Assembly (NCBI RefSeq): GCF_024345225.1
Contig: NZ_BROD01000001.1
Span: 496,001 to 560,000, forward strand
Length of the DNA: 64,000 bases
Source: Clostridium sp. TW13
GTDB taxonomy: Bacteria > Bacillota > Clostridia > Clostridiales > Clostridiaceae
Reading direction: 5' to 3'
In this document: positions 22,101-27,962 of the stretch, piece after piece
Layout: each line of letters opens with the position of its first letter
Position numbering within the stretch: position 1 is the stretch's first letter
Notes under the pieces: generated by a model
What the model saw: only the letters and a program-made list of their open reading frames with translations
What the model was told of the DNA's origin: nothing
The model's database searches: none
Made by a program: the position numbers and the translations under genes

Positions 22101-24304
22101 ATTTAGCTAGATGGTTACCAGATGGGAATATAGAGTTCTTAGGAAGAATAGATAACCAAGTTAAGATAAGAGGATTCAGAATAGAACTTGGTGAGATAGA
22201 AAATAGATTGTTACAACATAAGTTTATTAAAGAGGCTGCCATTTTAGTTAAGGAAAATAAAGAAAATAAGGAGAAATATATATGTGCATATGTTGTAAGT
22301 GATCTTTCTCTTGAAGAACTAAAATTGAAGAATTACCTAAAGCAAACATTGCCAGAATATATGATACCAACTTATTTTATGCAATTAGACAAAATTCCAT
22401 TAACACAAAATGGAAAAATTGATAGAAGATCGCTTCCAGAGCCAAATCTAGATGCAATTTTAATTGAGTATGAAGCTCCAAGAAACAAGATTGAAAAAAC
22501 TTTAGCAAGAATTTGGAGTGAAATTCTAGGATTTGAAAAAATAGGAATAAATAATAGCTTTTTCGAAGTGGGTGGAAATTCATTAAATGTAATAATATTA
22601 ATTGATAAAATAAAGAAAGAATTTAAGTATGAATTAAGTTTAAATAGTATATATTCTAATTCAACTATAGTTGCTATGGCAGATGAAATAGGGAGAAAAA
22701 TAGATACAGGAATAACAATAAAACAAATAGAAGATGAATTAAATAAAAATATAACTGAGTGTAGATTAGTTAATACGATAGTAGAGAATGAAGAATACAT
22801 TACTTTATTTACTAATAGTAGAGAGAATGAAATAGTAGAGTATATTAAAGAAAATTACTCAATTAAATTTATTCCTAATTTTATACTCAAATTTGATAAG
22901 TGGAATGATAATTGGCATCTATTTAAAACGAAGAATGAATTTATTGGATTTATTAATTCTCAAAAAGGTGAGTCACAAAATTATTTAGATAAAATTATCT
23001 TATTTAATAATTATCGTAATGAATTAAGAGATCAAATTGTAAATAATAAGATTATCAATAAATATAGAACTTTTTATTTACAAGATGAATTTATAGAAAG
23101 AAATGAAGTTCCAATAATTGCAATGACAATTTTGATAGAAAATGAAATCAGTGTAGATAATATTGTGAAAACAATTAAAGAGTTAATAAATAGAAACGCG
23201 ATGTTGAGATCAACTATTATAAAGGAAGATAACAAGAACTATTTTATAGAGTTTGATACAATTAACAGTTTAAAATTAAATTATATAGATATTTCAGATT
23301 TAAATTCAATTCAATATGAGGACTTAAGTAATAAGGTTACTAGAATTGATAATATACAACGCAGGGAATACAATTTTGATGGAAAAGATATTTTATATAG
23401 AATTATTATATTAAAAGAAAATATGAAAAGTTATAGGGTAGTATTTAGATTTGATCATAAAATTTTTGATGCTGCAAGTAAGAATATCTTAAATAAACAA
23501 TTTTATAAAATTTATAATGAAATAAAAGAAAAAGGTAGTTATGAATCAATATTAGAAGAGACTAGTTACAATAAGTTGATAAAGTTTGTAAATGAAGAAC
23601 ATGATGTTAATAAATTGAATGATACAATGATGGATAATGATTTTATAAAATTAAAGAATGAATTGGAACAGTTTTCTTGTTGTTTTGAAAAGAAGATTGA
23701 AGGATTATCTGATAATATAATATTTTCAGAGCCAGTTATATTAGAATATGATGTTAGTAAATATTTGGAAGAAGGGGATGATTTTAGTTCAATAGCAATA
23801 TATTTAACATGCTGCATTCTAAATAGAATATTTAATATGGAAAAAATACCACTTAATATAGTGAGTGGTTGGAGAAACTTTGGAGAATACAATTTTTCAA
23901 ATATTATAGGTGATTGTCGTAGTTTTAATCCTATTGTTTTTGATATGGGTGAAATGAGTGTTAAATATTGCAAATTAAAAAAAGAAATGGAGGATGATAA
24001 GTTCTGTAAAAGTAAGAAAGTAAATCTTTATTATATGTCTAGTTCTAAGTTTAAAGACACTAGAGAGGGAGAAGAAATTTTAAAAATATTGAAAAAATCA
24101 AGATTTCATATGAATTTTAGTGGTGAAAGGGAGATAAATGAAGCAGAGGTAATTAAAGAATTTTATGAACTTAAAGATCAACGTATAAAAAACAAGTTCT
24201 ATTATTTGTATAGAGTAACAATATACGTTTTTAAGAACAAGATGAGCTTAGTGTTGATGAATGGAATTCCACATGAAATTTTAGAAGAAATAAAACAATC
24301 TTAA
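7139..24304 (+). CDS. Five-module NRPS with terminal condensation-like domain
   Basis: Giant peptide synthetase of 5721 residues. Domains (residues): C1 12-450 (HHILYDG at 146, the form expected after an E domain), A1 463-965, PCP Ser1002; C2 1055-1485, A2 1500-2005, Ser2042; C3 2095-2525, A3 2540-3045, Ser3081; C4 3135-3565, A4 3580-4075, Ser4113; C5 4165-4595, A5 4612-5110, Ser5148; then a 110-residue linker and a divergent C-like domain (5296-5721). C2 to C5 carry HHIISDG. Pocket codes read by alignment to GrsA: DAQDIGVVDK (Gln), DVCYLGGICK (no call), DVTNFALIYK (no call), DILQLGVIWK (Gly), DLTKIGEVGK (Asn). No epimerization, methylation or thioesterase domain is present. The RBS AGGTGA overlaps the stop of the exporter gene, so translation is probably coupled. 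C domains are mosaic near-copies of one another. Calls for Gln, Gly and Asn are firm inference; the two other modules are open. Confidence 0.95.
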   Translation: MVKHGVLDKNNIENFMSLTSLQQGMLFHYISDEESNMYHEQLSLTLRGDLKIELLRKAWQFVIDNNEMLRTIFRWKGIEKPIQVVLKQYEIPIKYLDFVNEEDKEGLIEEVKLKDLDNRIDITRETLRIYVCKLDANTHEMIVSNHHILYDGWSNGIILKEVMEAYSCLYEEKELKKINKPKFSQFVKYLSSVNKEEEKKYWSSYLDGLDDRDDYFSFKDTGVHKEISYKINDIKVNKIKDFSKENKILLSAILYGAWGVLLQKFNNSKEVLFGATVSGRPENISSVDKMVGLFINTVPLRVKSDEKTTLIELIKSLDKSLNERKGFENTSLIDIKEYCGMKSNEDLFNSIVTIENYPLDFEANKGNVLSIQECSIIEQTNYNMALEILTFDGIEFKFNFNNLSINEIIVDKLGIYLERIIEDLLIDPNIEIENIDLLSETEKNQILYEFNDTKVDYPKDKTIHELFEAQVEKTPDNIAVVFENDKLTYRELNERANSLARVLRENGVKADSIVGIMVERSLEMIVGIMGILKAGGAYLPIDLNYPKERIEYMLKDSKSKVLLSTANLIDNIEFDGEVINLFNEELFKNEPENLDKINTSSDLAYVIYTSGTTGNPKGVMCEHKNVNNLVYALRTSIYNMYTDKLRVAIVAPYYFDASVQQIFTTLISGNSLYIVPEDTRKDGEELLKYYERNCIDISDGTPIHLSMIANFISKESKLNLKQLIIGGDKLEKQHVRNIFRMFSNIKISNVYGPTECCVDSSIYLIEAKKMNQIKNISIGKPIKNTSIYILNTKNQIAPIGVYGEIYISGDGLARGYLNRPDLTAERFVDNPFEVGTKMYRTGDLGRWLPDGNIEFLGRVDNQVKIRGFRIELGEIENRLLQHENIKEAAVLVKESKDNEKYICAYVVSEKNLQELNLKNYLKESLPEYMVPTYFVQVEKMPLTTNGKLDRRALPEPNLEASLTEYEAPRNEVEETLVRIWSEVLGIKKVGINDNFFDLGGHSLKATILMSKIHKELNREVPLKELFKSPTIKELGKYIESVEENPYSKIEKVEEKEYYEVSSAQKRMYMLQQFDKDSIAYNMPAVFELEGKVDKKKIEETFRKLIQRHESVRTYFETLNGEIIQKLQNNYEFSLEHINDNGNVKDIINNFVRSFDLEKAPLFRVELVENNEKYYLLIDMHHIISDGLSMEILINEFTEMYGGKTLEPLKLQYKDFAAWQNNFLNSEEMKQQEEYWISRFSDEIPVLNMPTDYERPAMQSFEGNSVSFELNEEVTLKLRKLIKETGTTMHMALLSAFNILLSKYSGQEDIVIGTPIAGRPHADLQNIMGMFVNTLALRNKPEGDKKYIDFLKEVKENSLKAYENQSYQFETLVEKLDIRRDTSRNTLFDAMFNMVDTVTGGDIKLDDIILKLYSNENKVSKFDLTLNALENDEKLSFTIDYCSKLFKKETIERLSKHYTKILDSIAKNAEIKLKEIDLLSEAERNQILYEFNDTKVDYPKDKTIHELFEAQVERTPDNIAVVFEDKKLTYKELNARSNSLARVLRDKGVKADSIVGIMVERSLEMLVGIMGILKAGGTYLPIDPNYPKERIEYMLEDSKSKVLLSTANLIDNIEFDGEVIDLFSEELFKNESENLEKINMSSDLAYVIYTSGTTGNPKGVMCEHKNVNNFINCFSEQFDQGFDSNDIVLSLTNYVFDVSVCEFFVTLTSGATLVINDKHKTFDPKEISNLILNNNVTFSYIPPSLLLSVYEELISYKNDIKLNKILVGVEAITGETLSRFYDLNCDIEIVNGYGPTEATICSTFYKINGSEDGKKAIPIGKSIGNSNIYILNNDLGVVPVCVKGEIFVSGAAVGRGYLNRPELTSEKFIDNPFELGRKMYRTGDLARWLPDGNIEFLGRIDNQVKIRGFRIELGEIENRLLQYENIKEAVVLVKENKDSEKYICAYVVSEKNVKELNLKSYLKEILPEYMVPAYFVQVENMPLTANGKLDRRALPEPNLDSNLTEYEEPRNEVEKTLVRIWSEVLGVKKVGINDNFFDLGGHSLKATMLMSKIHKELNKEVPLKELFKSPTIKELGKYIESVEENPYSKIEKVEEKEYYEASSAQKRMYMLQQFDKDSIAYNMPAVFELEGKVDKKKIEETFRKLIQRQESLRTYFETLNGEIIQRLQNNYEFRLEHINDNGNIKDIINNFVRPFDLEKPPLLRVELVENKEKDYLLIDMHHIISDGLSMEILINEFTEMYEGKTLKPLKLQYKDFAAWQNNFLNSEEMKQQEEYWISRFSDEIPVLNMPTDYERPAMQSFEGNSVSFELNEEVTLKLRKLIKETGTTMHMALLSAFNILLSKYSGQEDIVIGTPIAGRLHADLQNIMGMFVNTLALRNKPEGDKKYIDFLKEVKENSLKAYENQSYQLEALVEKLGIRRDTSRNTLFDVMFNMVDTVTGVDIKLDDIVLKSYNNENKVAKFDLTLNALENDEKLSFTIDYCSKLFNNETIERLSCHYIRILDSIAKNAEIKLKDINLLSETERNQILYEFNDTKVDYPKDKTIHELFEAQVEKTPDNIAVVFEDKKLTYRELNEKSNSLARVLRYKGIESDSIVGIMVERSLEMIVGIMGILKAGGAYLPIDPNYPKERIEYMLKDSASTVLLSTANLIDNIQFDGEVINLFNEELFKGNVSNPNKINTSSNLAYVIYTSGTTGNPKGTMVEHRCVVNTLISLSRRYPLEDRDFFLLKTTYTFDVSVTELFGWFIGGGASLVIIKPNEHMDLTSIINCVHKFNVTRINFVPSMLSIFNEIPEKNLYKVRSLKYLFVAGEEIKSNIVCRFYNKFKTINLENLYGPTETTIYSSMYSIAKNFKSSSIPIGKSLSNTKMYIMNNKNNLLPIGVPGELCISGDGVARGYVNRADLTEEKFVDNPFELGTKMYKTGDLARWLPDGNIEFLGRIDNQVKIRGFRIELGEIENRLLQHENIKEAAVLVKESKDNEKYICAYVVSEKNLQDLNLKNYLKESLPEYMVPTYFVQIENIPLTTNGKLDRRSLPEPNLGVSLTEYEAPRNEVEETLVRIWSELLGIKKVGINDNFFDLGGHSLKATMLMSKIHKELNREVPLKELFKSPTIKELGRYIESVEENPYSKIEKVEEKEYYEASSAQKRMYMLQQFDKGSIAYNMPAVFELEGKVDKKKIEETFRKLIQRHESLRTYFETLNGEIIQRIQNNYEFRLEHINDNGNIKDIINNFVRSFDLEKAPLFRVELVENKEKYYLLIDMHHIISDGLSMEILINEFTKIYEGKTLEPLKLQYKDFATWQNNFLNSEEMKQQEEYWISRFSDEIPVLNMPTDYERLAIQSFEGDSVTFEVDEDITLKLRRLIKETGTTMHMALLSAFNILLSKYSGQEDIVIGTPVAGRSHADLQNIIGMFVNTLALRNKPEEDKKYIDFLREVKENSIKAYENQNYQLETLVEKLDIRRETSRNPLFDVMFNMVDTVTSIDIKVADIILKSYRNENKVSKFDLTLNALENDEKLSFTIEYCSKLFKKETIERLSCHYIRILDSIAKNAEIKLREIDLLSEAERNQILYEFNDTKVDYPKDKTIHELFEAQVERTPDNIAVVFEDKKLTYRELNERSNSLARVLRDKGVKADSIVGIMVERSLEMIIGIMGILKAGGAYLPIDVTNPKERIEYIINDAQVDTLVISGKVTKSLEFSGNIIDITDENIFIDDNSNLNKINNYSDLAYVIYTSGSTGKPKGVMIEHKQFNNFIQGITKEIKLLEYQSILCITTISFDIFGLETLVPLTQGLKVVVASEEEHIDGEKLSEIIEKNNVELMQSTPSRLNMLLCSNRIKKSLRGIKALLVGGEEISTNLVQELKHYEKLNVYNVYGPTETTIWSTIKFLNKEEKITIGKPISNTQIYVLNNNQLAQIGVPGELCIAGDGLARGYLNRPELTSEKFVDNPFNLGAKMYKTGDLARWLPDGNIEFLGRIDNQVKIRGFRIELGEIENRLLQHENVKGAVVLVKKNKESEKDICAYIVSNKEVKDLYLREYLKESLPDYMVPAYFVQVENMPLTANGKLDRRALPEPNRDVALTEYEAPRNEVEKTLVRIWREVLGISKVGINDNFFDLGGHSLKATMLMSKIHKELNKEVPLKELFKSSTIKELGKYIESVEENPYSKIEKVEEKEYYEASSAQKRMYMLQQFDKDSIAYNMPAVFELEGKVDKKKIEETFRKLVQRHEALRTYFETLNGEIIQRLQNNYEFRLEHINENGNIKDIINNFVRPFDLEKAPLLRVELVENNEKYYLLVDMHHIISDGLSMEILINEFTEMYEGKTLKPLKLQYKDFAAWQNNFLNSEEMKQQEEYWISRFSDEIPVLNMPTDYERPAMQSFEGNSVSFELNEEVTLKLRKLIKETGTTMHMALLSAFNILLSKYSGQEDIVIGTPIAGRLHADLQNIMGMFVNTLALRNKPEGDKKYIDFLKEVKENSLKAYENQSYQLEALVEKLGIRRDTSRNTLFDVMFNMVDTVTGVDIKLDDIVLKSYNNENKVAKFDLTLNALENDEKLSFTIDYCSKLFNNETIERLSKHYTKILDSIAKNAEIKLKEIDLLSEAERNQILYEFNDTNIEYPKDKTIYELFEAQVERTPDNIAVVFEDKKLTYRELNERSNSLARLLRDKGVKADSIVGIMVERSLEMLVGIMGILKAGGAYLPIDPNYPKERIEYMLKDSESKMLLSMHDLVKSVEFDGEIIDLFNENLFVNDPSNLQQISSSNNLVYVIYTSGTTGNPKGVMIEHKSLNNYIEYSKNNYCIEEKLYMPLYTSVSFDLTVTSIFTPLVSGNSIIIHENVEIDKLIKKVFCGENQSIIKLTPAHLSLVKDMMDINKSIIRFIVGGEELTGKVAKSVSDLFDNKIEIINEYGPTEATVGCIIHKYDYKKNYRNSVLIGKPINNTQIYILDFNSKLLPVGVAGEIYIGGDVLARGYLNKPELTAEKFVDNPFEPGTKMYKTGDLARWLPDGNIEFLGRIDNQVKIRGFRIELGEIENRLLQHKFIKEAAILVKENKENKEKYICAYVVSDLSLEELKLKNYLKQTLPEYMIPTYFMQLDKIPLTQNGKIDRRSLPEPNLDAILIEYEAPRNKIEKTLARIWSEILGFEKIGINNSFFEVGGNSLNVIILIDKIKKEFKYELSLNSIYSNSTIVAMADEIGRKIDTGITIKQIEDELNKNITECRLVNTIVENEEYITLFTNSRENEIVEYIKENYSIKFIPNFILKFDKWNDNWHLFKTKNEFIGFINSQKGESQNYLDKIILFNNYRNELRDQIVNNKIINKYRTFYLQDEFIERNEVPIIAMTILIENEISVDNIVKTIKELINRNAMLRSTIIKEDNKNYFIEFDTINSLKLNYIDISDLNSIQYEDLSNKVTRIDNIQRREYNFDGKDILYRIIILKENMKSYRVVFRFDHKIFDAASKNILNKQFYKIYNEIKEKGSYESILEETSYNKLIKFVNEEHDVNKLNDTMMDNDFIKLKNELEQFSCCFEKKIEGLSDNIIFSEPVILEYDVSKYLEEGDDFSSIAIYLTCCILNRIFNMEKIPLNIVSGWRNFGEYNFSNIIGDCRSFNPIVFDMGEMSVKYCKLKKEMEDDKFCKSKKVNLYYMSSSKFKDTREGEEILKILKKSRFHMNFSGEREINEAEVIKEFYELKDQRIKNKFYYLYRVTIYVFKNKMSLVLMNGIPHEILEEIKQS
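13946..14619 (+). repeat. Intragenic exact repeat, copy 1 (C3 domain)
   Basis: This 674-bp part of the third condensation domain reads base for base the same as 20159-20832 in the fifth. It is bounded by a synonymous difference at 13945/20158 and by divergence after 14619/20832, where copy 1 continues with a Cys-His codon pair and copy 2 with a Lys-His pair like the second C domain. Such perfect identity, including silent sites, suggests recent duplication or gene conversion. Confidence 0.9.
20159..20832 (+). repeat. Intragenic exact repeat, copy 2 (C5 domain)
   Basis: Second copy of the condensation-domain block at 13946-14619, 6213 bp downstream in the same reading frame. Downstream of the block the sequence switches to match the end of the second C domain (about 11495) instead of the third, so this module is a mosaic. 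Confidence 0.9.
23024..24301 (+). other. Divergent terminal condensation-like domain of the NRPS
   Basis: The last 425 residues of the synthetase keep the two-lobe outline of a C domain: an N-lobe with an RNAMLRSTI segment and the core DHKIFDA (residues 5439-5445) where HHxxxDG is expected. The second His and the Asp are kept, while the first His is Asp and the Gly is Ala. It follows the last carrier domain and replaces a thioesterase, so it may release the chain by amide formation, cyclisation or hydrolysis. It is much less like the other C domains of the protein than they are like one another. Confidence 0.75.
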
Positions 24305-24947
24305 TTCCAAAGTTTTTCATAGTATGAGATTATAGTTTGATTATCTAATGATATATCCGTACTTAGTAAAAAATAAGGATTATCGTAGCTGGAGTAAATT
24401 CATTTATCAATTCTATAGCGAGTTGTTGTTTATCTCTAAACTTTTTAGGATTATTCTTAAAGACTTTTTTACGTTGATACTGTTTAAAGTTTAAAGGAAT
24501 TGAGTAATCATTAATTGTATAATGAGATGTTACCAAGCAATGATATCACATAGGCTTGGTGACATCTGCATGAGAATTATGAAAATCTAAACCCTCTATA
24601 TGTTTTGTAGAAATATCTTTTTTACTTAAAGTATCATCAATAATTAAAAATCCAACATCATCATCTTTCCACGTATTTGAGATTTCAGAGATAGCATGAA
24701 ATATTCGTTCATCCGTAACATACTCATGATTCCATGAGTGTGAGCTTAGTAACCGTGAACCAGTACTGCTATCTCTATTACAAGTAAGTTTGCTATAGAT
24801 TAAAGAGAGATTCTTACTACCTTCGGTGATGGTTATTCCAGAAACTAAATTTATCATAGGGTTCTTTAATGTAGAATAATATGGTAAGTTTAACTCTAAA
24901 ATATAGTTGTTTATTGCTTCATTATGGTTTAATATTGTTGTCAGCAT
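24302..24947 (-). pseudogene. IS701-family-like transposase remnant
   Basis: Decayed transposase read on the minus strand from an ATG at 24947 with AGGAGG in front. The first 133 codons include IIDDTLSKKD and KHIEGLDFHNSHAD, typical of the IS701-like DDE group. A TGA then interrupts the frame (near 24546), but the same frame continues beyond it with HYTINDYSIPLNFKQY up to about 24364. A further shift gives SLDNQTIISYYEKLWN, the usual late motif, ending at the NRPS stop codon. So there is at least one stop, one frameshift and loss of the central catalytic part. It cannot encode active transposase. Confidence 0.85.
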
Positions 24948-24959
24948 AGATTAACCTCC

Positions 24960-24988
24960 TTAGGTTTGGTGTCACAACATAAACCTAA
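24960..24988. repeat. Inverted repeat upstream of the transposase remnant
   Basis: TTAGGTTT and AAACCTAA face each other across 13 bases, just upstream of the remnant's start codon. This may be part of the old insertion-sequence end or its promoter region. The rest of the gap up to nagA (about 25020-25195) is AT-rich with no gene; it presumably carries the nagA promoter. Confidence 0.4.
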
Positions 24989-25206
24989 CATATTGGAGGC
25001 ATCTATGCTATTTTTTTACAAAAAATTGTTAAAGTAATTTATGGATGTATGTTCATAGAAAAATTTCTCAAATTAATGCACAAGTCAAGTTATTTAAGTT
25101 AAATATTTATATATAATTAGTGGTTAGAAATTTAAAAATGTTTTAAATAAATAACATTTTTAAATTTATTAACCCTATTAATTTTTAAGTATAGTAGGTG
25201 AAAAAG

Positions 25207-26346
25207 TTGTTACTAATTAAAAATTGTAATGTAATTTTTCCAGAAGGCATTGAAAAAAAGAATGTACTTGTTGAAAATAGCAAAATTAAAGAAATTACAA
25301 ATAGTGATAAATATTTATGTGATACTTTAGAGGGAGAAGGGTTATATCTTTCACCAGGATTTATAGATGTTCATATTCATGGTTCAGGTGGATATGATGT
25401 AATGGACGGCAGGTATGAGTCAATAGATAAAATTTCTGAAATAATAGCTGATTTTGGAACTACGTCATTTGTACCAACAACTATGACTTTCGATAGTAAA
25501 AAGATAAAAACAGCAGTAAAAATAGTATCAGAGGCTAAAAAGAAGGGGACTAGTGGAGCAAATGTTTTAGGATGCCACTTAGAAGGGCCATTCATAAATA
25601 GAGAAGCGATAGGAGCGCATGATATAAATTGTGTACTTGATGGATCTGTAGAGAATTTTAAAGAAATTATTGGAGAATCAGAGAGAGACATAGTATCAGT
25701 TACATTAGCGCCTGAAGTTGGAAATAATAAAGAACTAATAAAATATTTATATAAAAAAGGGATTGTTGCGTCTATAGGACATTCAAAAGCTTCATATGAA
25801 GAAGCCGTAGAAGCTATAAATTTAGGGATATCTCATTCAACACATATTTTCAATGCAATGCCAATATTTCATCATAGAAACCCCGGAATTATTGGAGCTA
25901 TATTTGATAATAACATTACTACAGAAATAATTGCAGATGGGATTATTAATTCATATACAGCATTAAGGGTAGTATGTAATCAAAAAAAAGTAGATGATAT
26001 TATTATTGTAACTGATGCCATTATGTATTCAAATATGGATGATGGAAAATATTTAATTAATAATGAAGAGCTTAATATATCAAATTCAAAGGCTGAATTA
26101 AAATCAGGAGTTTTAGCAGGATCTATAACCATGCTCAATAAAGCTGTTAAGAATGTATATAATAATACGAATTGTTCACTTCATGAAGTTATCAAGATGG
26201 TGACTATTAATCCAGCAAAACATTGTAAAGTTGATAACAGTAAAGGTTCTATTATGCAAGGGTTTGATGCTGATATCATAATTTTTGATGGAGAACTTAA
26301 CATTAAAAATGTAATAGTTAATGGCAGGATGATAAGGCACAAATAG
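25207..26346 (+). CDS. nagA: N-acetylglucosamine-6-phosphate deacetylase
   Basis: Cytoplasmic amidohydrolase converting GlcNAc-6-phosphate to glucosamine-6-phosphate and acetate, feeding amino sugar (chitin, cell wall) catabolism. Visible family features: metal-site HIHGSGGYD, HLEGPFINREAIGAHD, GHSKAS, HSTHIFNAMP with HHRNPG, and the catalytic Asp in IIVTDAI. About 380 residues, the normal length. A GTG at 25198 is in frame, but AGGTG at 25196-25200 sits six bases before the TTG at 25207, which is therefore the better start. No nagB lies nearby; a ROK sugar kinase follows on the same strand after about 380 bp. Confidence 0.93.
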   Translation: MLLIKNCNVIFPEGIEKKNVLVENSKIKEITNSDKYLCDTLEGEGLYLSPGFIDVHIHGSGGYDVMDGRYESIDKISEIIADFGTTSFVPTTMTFDSKKIKTAVKIVSEAKKKGTSGANVLGCHLEGPFINREAIGAHDINCVLDGSVENFKEIIGESERDIVSVTLAPEVGNNKELIKYLYKKGIVASIGHSKASYEEAVEAINLGISHSTHIFNAMPIFHHRNPGIIGAIFDNNITTEIIADGIINSYTALRVVCNQKKVDDIIIVTDAIMYSNMDDGKYLINNEELNISNSKAELKSGVLAGSITMLNKAVKNVYNNTNCSLHEVIKMVTINPAKHCKVDNSKGSIMQGFDADIIIFDGELNIKNVIVNGRMIRHK

Positions 26347-26726
26347 GATTTTTGTAAAAAGTTAAAGTGTGAAATATGGTAGACAATAATAATTAAAGAA
26401 AATTAAACAAGATTCAATTGAAAAACATTCCTATAAATATATTCATTAGGTGTAGATATTGCAATATATGAAAAATCTGTTGGAACATAAATTTCTGTAT
26501 AGTACGGAATTATTATACTCAAATTTATTTAATTTGTTTAAATTCATAAAGGGATTTAAATAGAAGAGTAATATTACAAAAGATGCACGTTTTTCATCGT
26601 AAGATTCTATATGGAATTATAAAAAATAAGAATAATAAAAAAATTATTAATTGTAATGTGAGGTAGATCTGAATTGAATTTTCTATGAAACATCATAACT
26701 ACATTATGCAAGGAGGAGTGAAATAT
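26347..26726. other. Intergenic region, no gene recognised
   Basis: About 380 bp, strongly AT-rich, with stops in all frames and no convincing hairpin terminator. It presumably holds the promoter of the ROK kinase gene. No recognisable protein remnant was seen. Confidence 0.5.
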
Positions 26727-27689
26727 ATGGAAGAAGGGTATGTAATAGGAATTGATTTAGGTGGGACAAAGATAAATATAGCATTAGCAGATTTAAATGG
26801 TAATATTATTTTAAGTGAAATTAGCGCCACAGAAGCAAGTTTAGGTGAAAGTCATATAATAAGCAATATTTTATTATTAATTGAATCCGTATTAAATAAA
26901 GCGAAAATAAAAGTTGAAAATATAAAAGCTATTGGGATTGGTTCTCCAGGGATTTTAGATATACAAAATGGAATAATAATAAAAGCAACTCAATTGCCAT
27001 TTGAAAATTTTAATATATTAAGACCTATAAAAGAAAAATACAATATACCCATAGTTCTTCAAAATGATGCAAATGTAGCAGCTTTAGGTGAATATATGTA
27101 TGGAGAAGGTAGAGGAAGTAAAAGCATGGTGTATTTAACTATAAGTACTGGAATTGGTGGGGCTGCTATAATAAATGGTGAATTATATACTGGGATTACA
27201 TCTAATGCATTAGAAATAGGACATACTGTTGTTAAATTAGATGGAGATAAGTGTAGTTGCGGAAATTATGGATGTCTTGAAACAATAGCATCAGGCAATG
27301 CTATTGCTAAAAAAGCACAAAAGATTAAGCGGACAAGTAGTGAAGAAACAGTATTTAATTATAAAAATATTACAGCTAAAGAAGTTTTTATAGAAGCGGA
27401 AAATGGGAAAAAACAGTATATTAATATTCTAAATGATGTTTATACTTACCTTGGGATATCCATAGCTAACTTAATAACATTATTTGATCCAGATATTGTG
27501 ATTATTGGAGGGGGAATTGGAAATTCAAGTGATCATATAATTAATAAACTAAATGAGGTTATATCACTCAAAGGATTTCCTCCTATGTGTAAGGATTTTA
27601 AGATTAGGCAATCTAGACTAAAAGAAAATTCAGGAGTAATAGGAGCAGTAGCTTTAGGTATAAAAGAATTAAATAAAATGTTCGTATAG
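26727..27689 (+). CDS. ROK-family sugar kinase
   Basis: ATP-dependent sugar kinase of the ROK family, related to glucokinase, fructokinase and N-acetylhexosamine kinases. It has the N-terminal phosphate-binding GIDLGGTK, an ALGE segment, the ATP-site STGIGG, the ROK zinc motif CSCGNYGCLE, and a GGGIGNS segment near the end; 320 residues is normal. An upstream in-frame ATG (26685) exists, but AGGAGG at 26711-26716 serves the ATG at 26727, which places GIDLGGTK at the usual distance from the start. With nagA upstream, the substrate may be glucose or an N-acetylated amino sugar; sequence alone does not decide. Confidence 0.9.
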   Translation: MEEGYVIGIDLGGTKINIALADLNGNIILSEISATEASLGESHIISNILLLIESVLNKAKIKVENIKAIGIGSPGILDIQNGIIIKATQLPFENFNILRPIKEKYNIPIVLQNDANVAALGEYMYGEGRGSKSMVYLTISTGIGGAAIINGELYTGITSNALEIGHTVVKLDGDKCSCGNYGCLETIASGNAIAKKAQKIKRTSSEETVFNYKNITAKEVFIEAENGKKQYINILNDVYTYLGISIANLITLFDPDIVIIGGGIGNSSDHIINKLNEVISLKGFPPMCKDFKIRQSRLKENSGVIGAVALGIKELNKMFV

Positions 27690-27962
27690 ACAAGTACTGT
27701 TAGTCAATATGATAGGTTTAATAGTATTATGTTCATTAATGATTTTTATTATAGTAGAAATGAACATAAAAATCTATTGGGGAGAATTCTAACCTGTAAG
27801 GTGAAGATTCTTAATTTTTTTGTGCATATAAAAAGATTGAAATAGATTTTTGATGAATTTATTATGTAAAGTGAAATTTTTAAGTAGAAATAATTATTTT
27901 TAAAATTAGAGACGCTAAAAAGTCCTATAAAGGTTTTATTATATGGGGAGGTCATATAAAGA

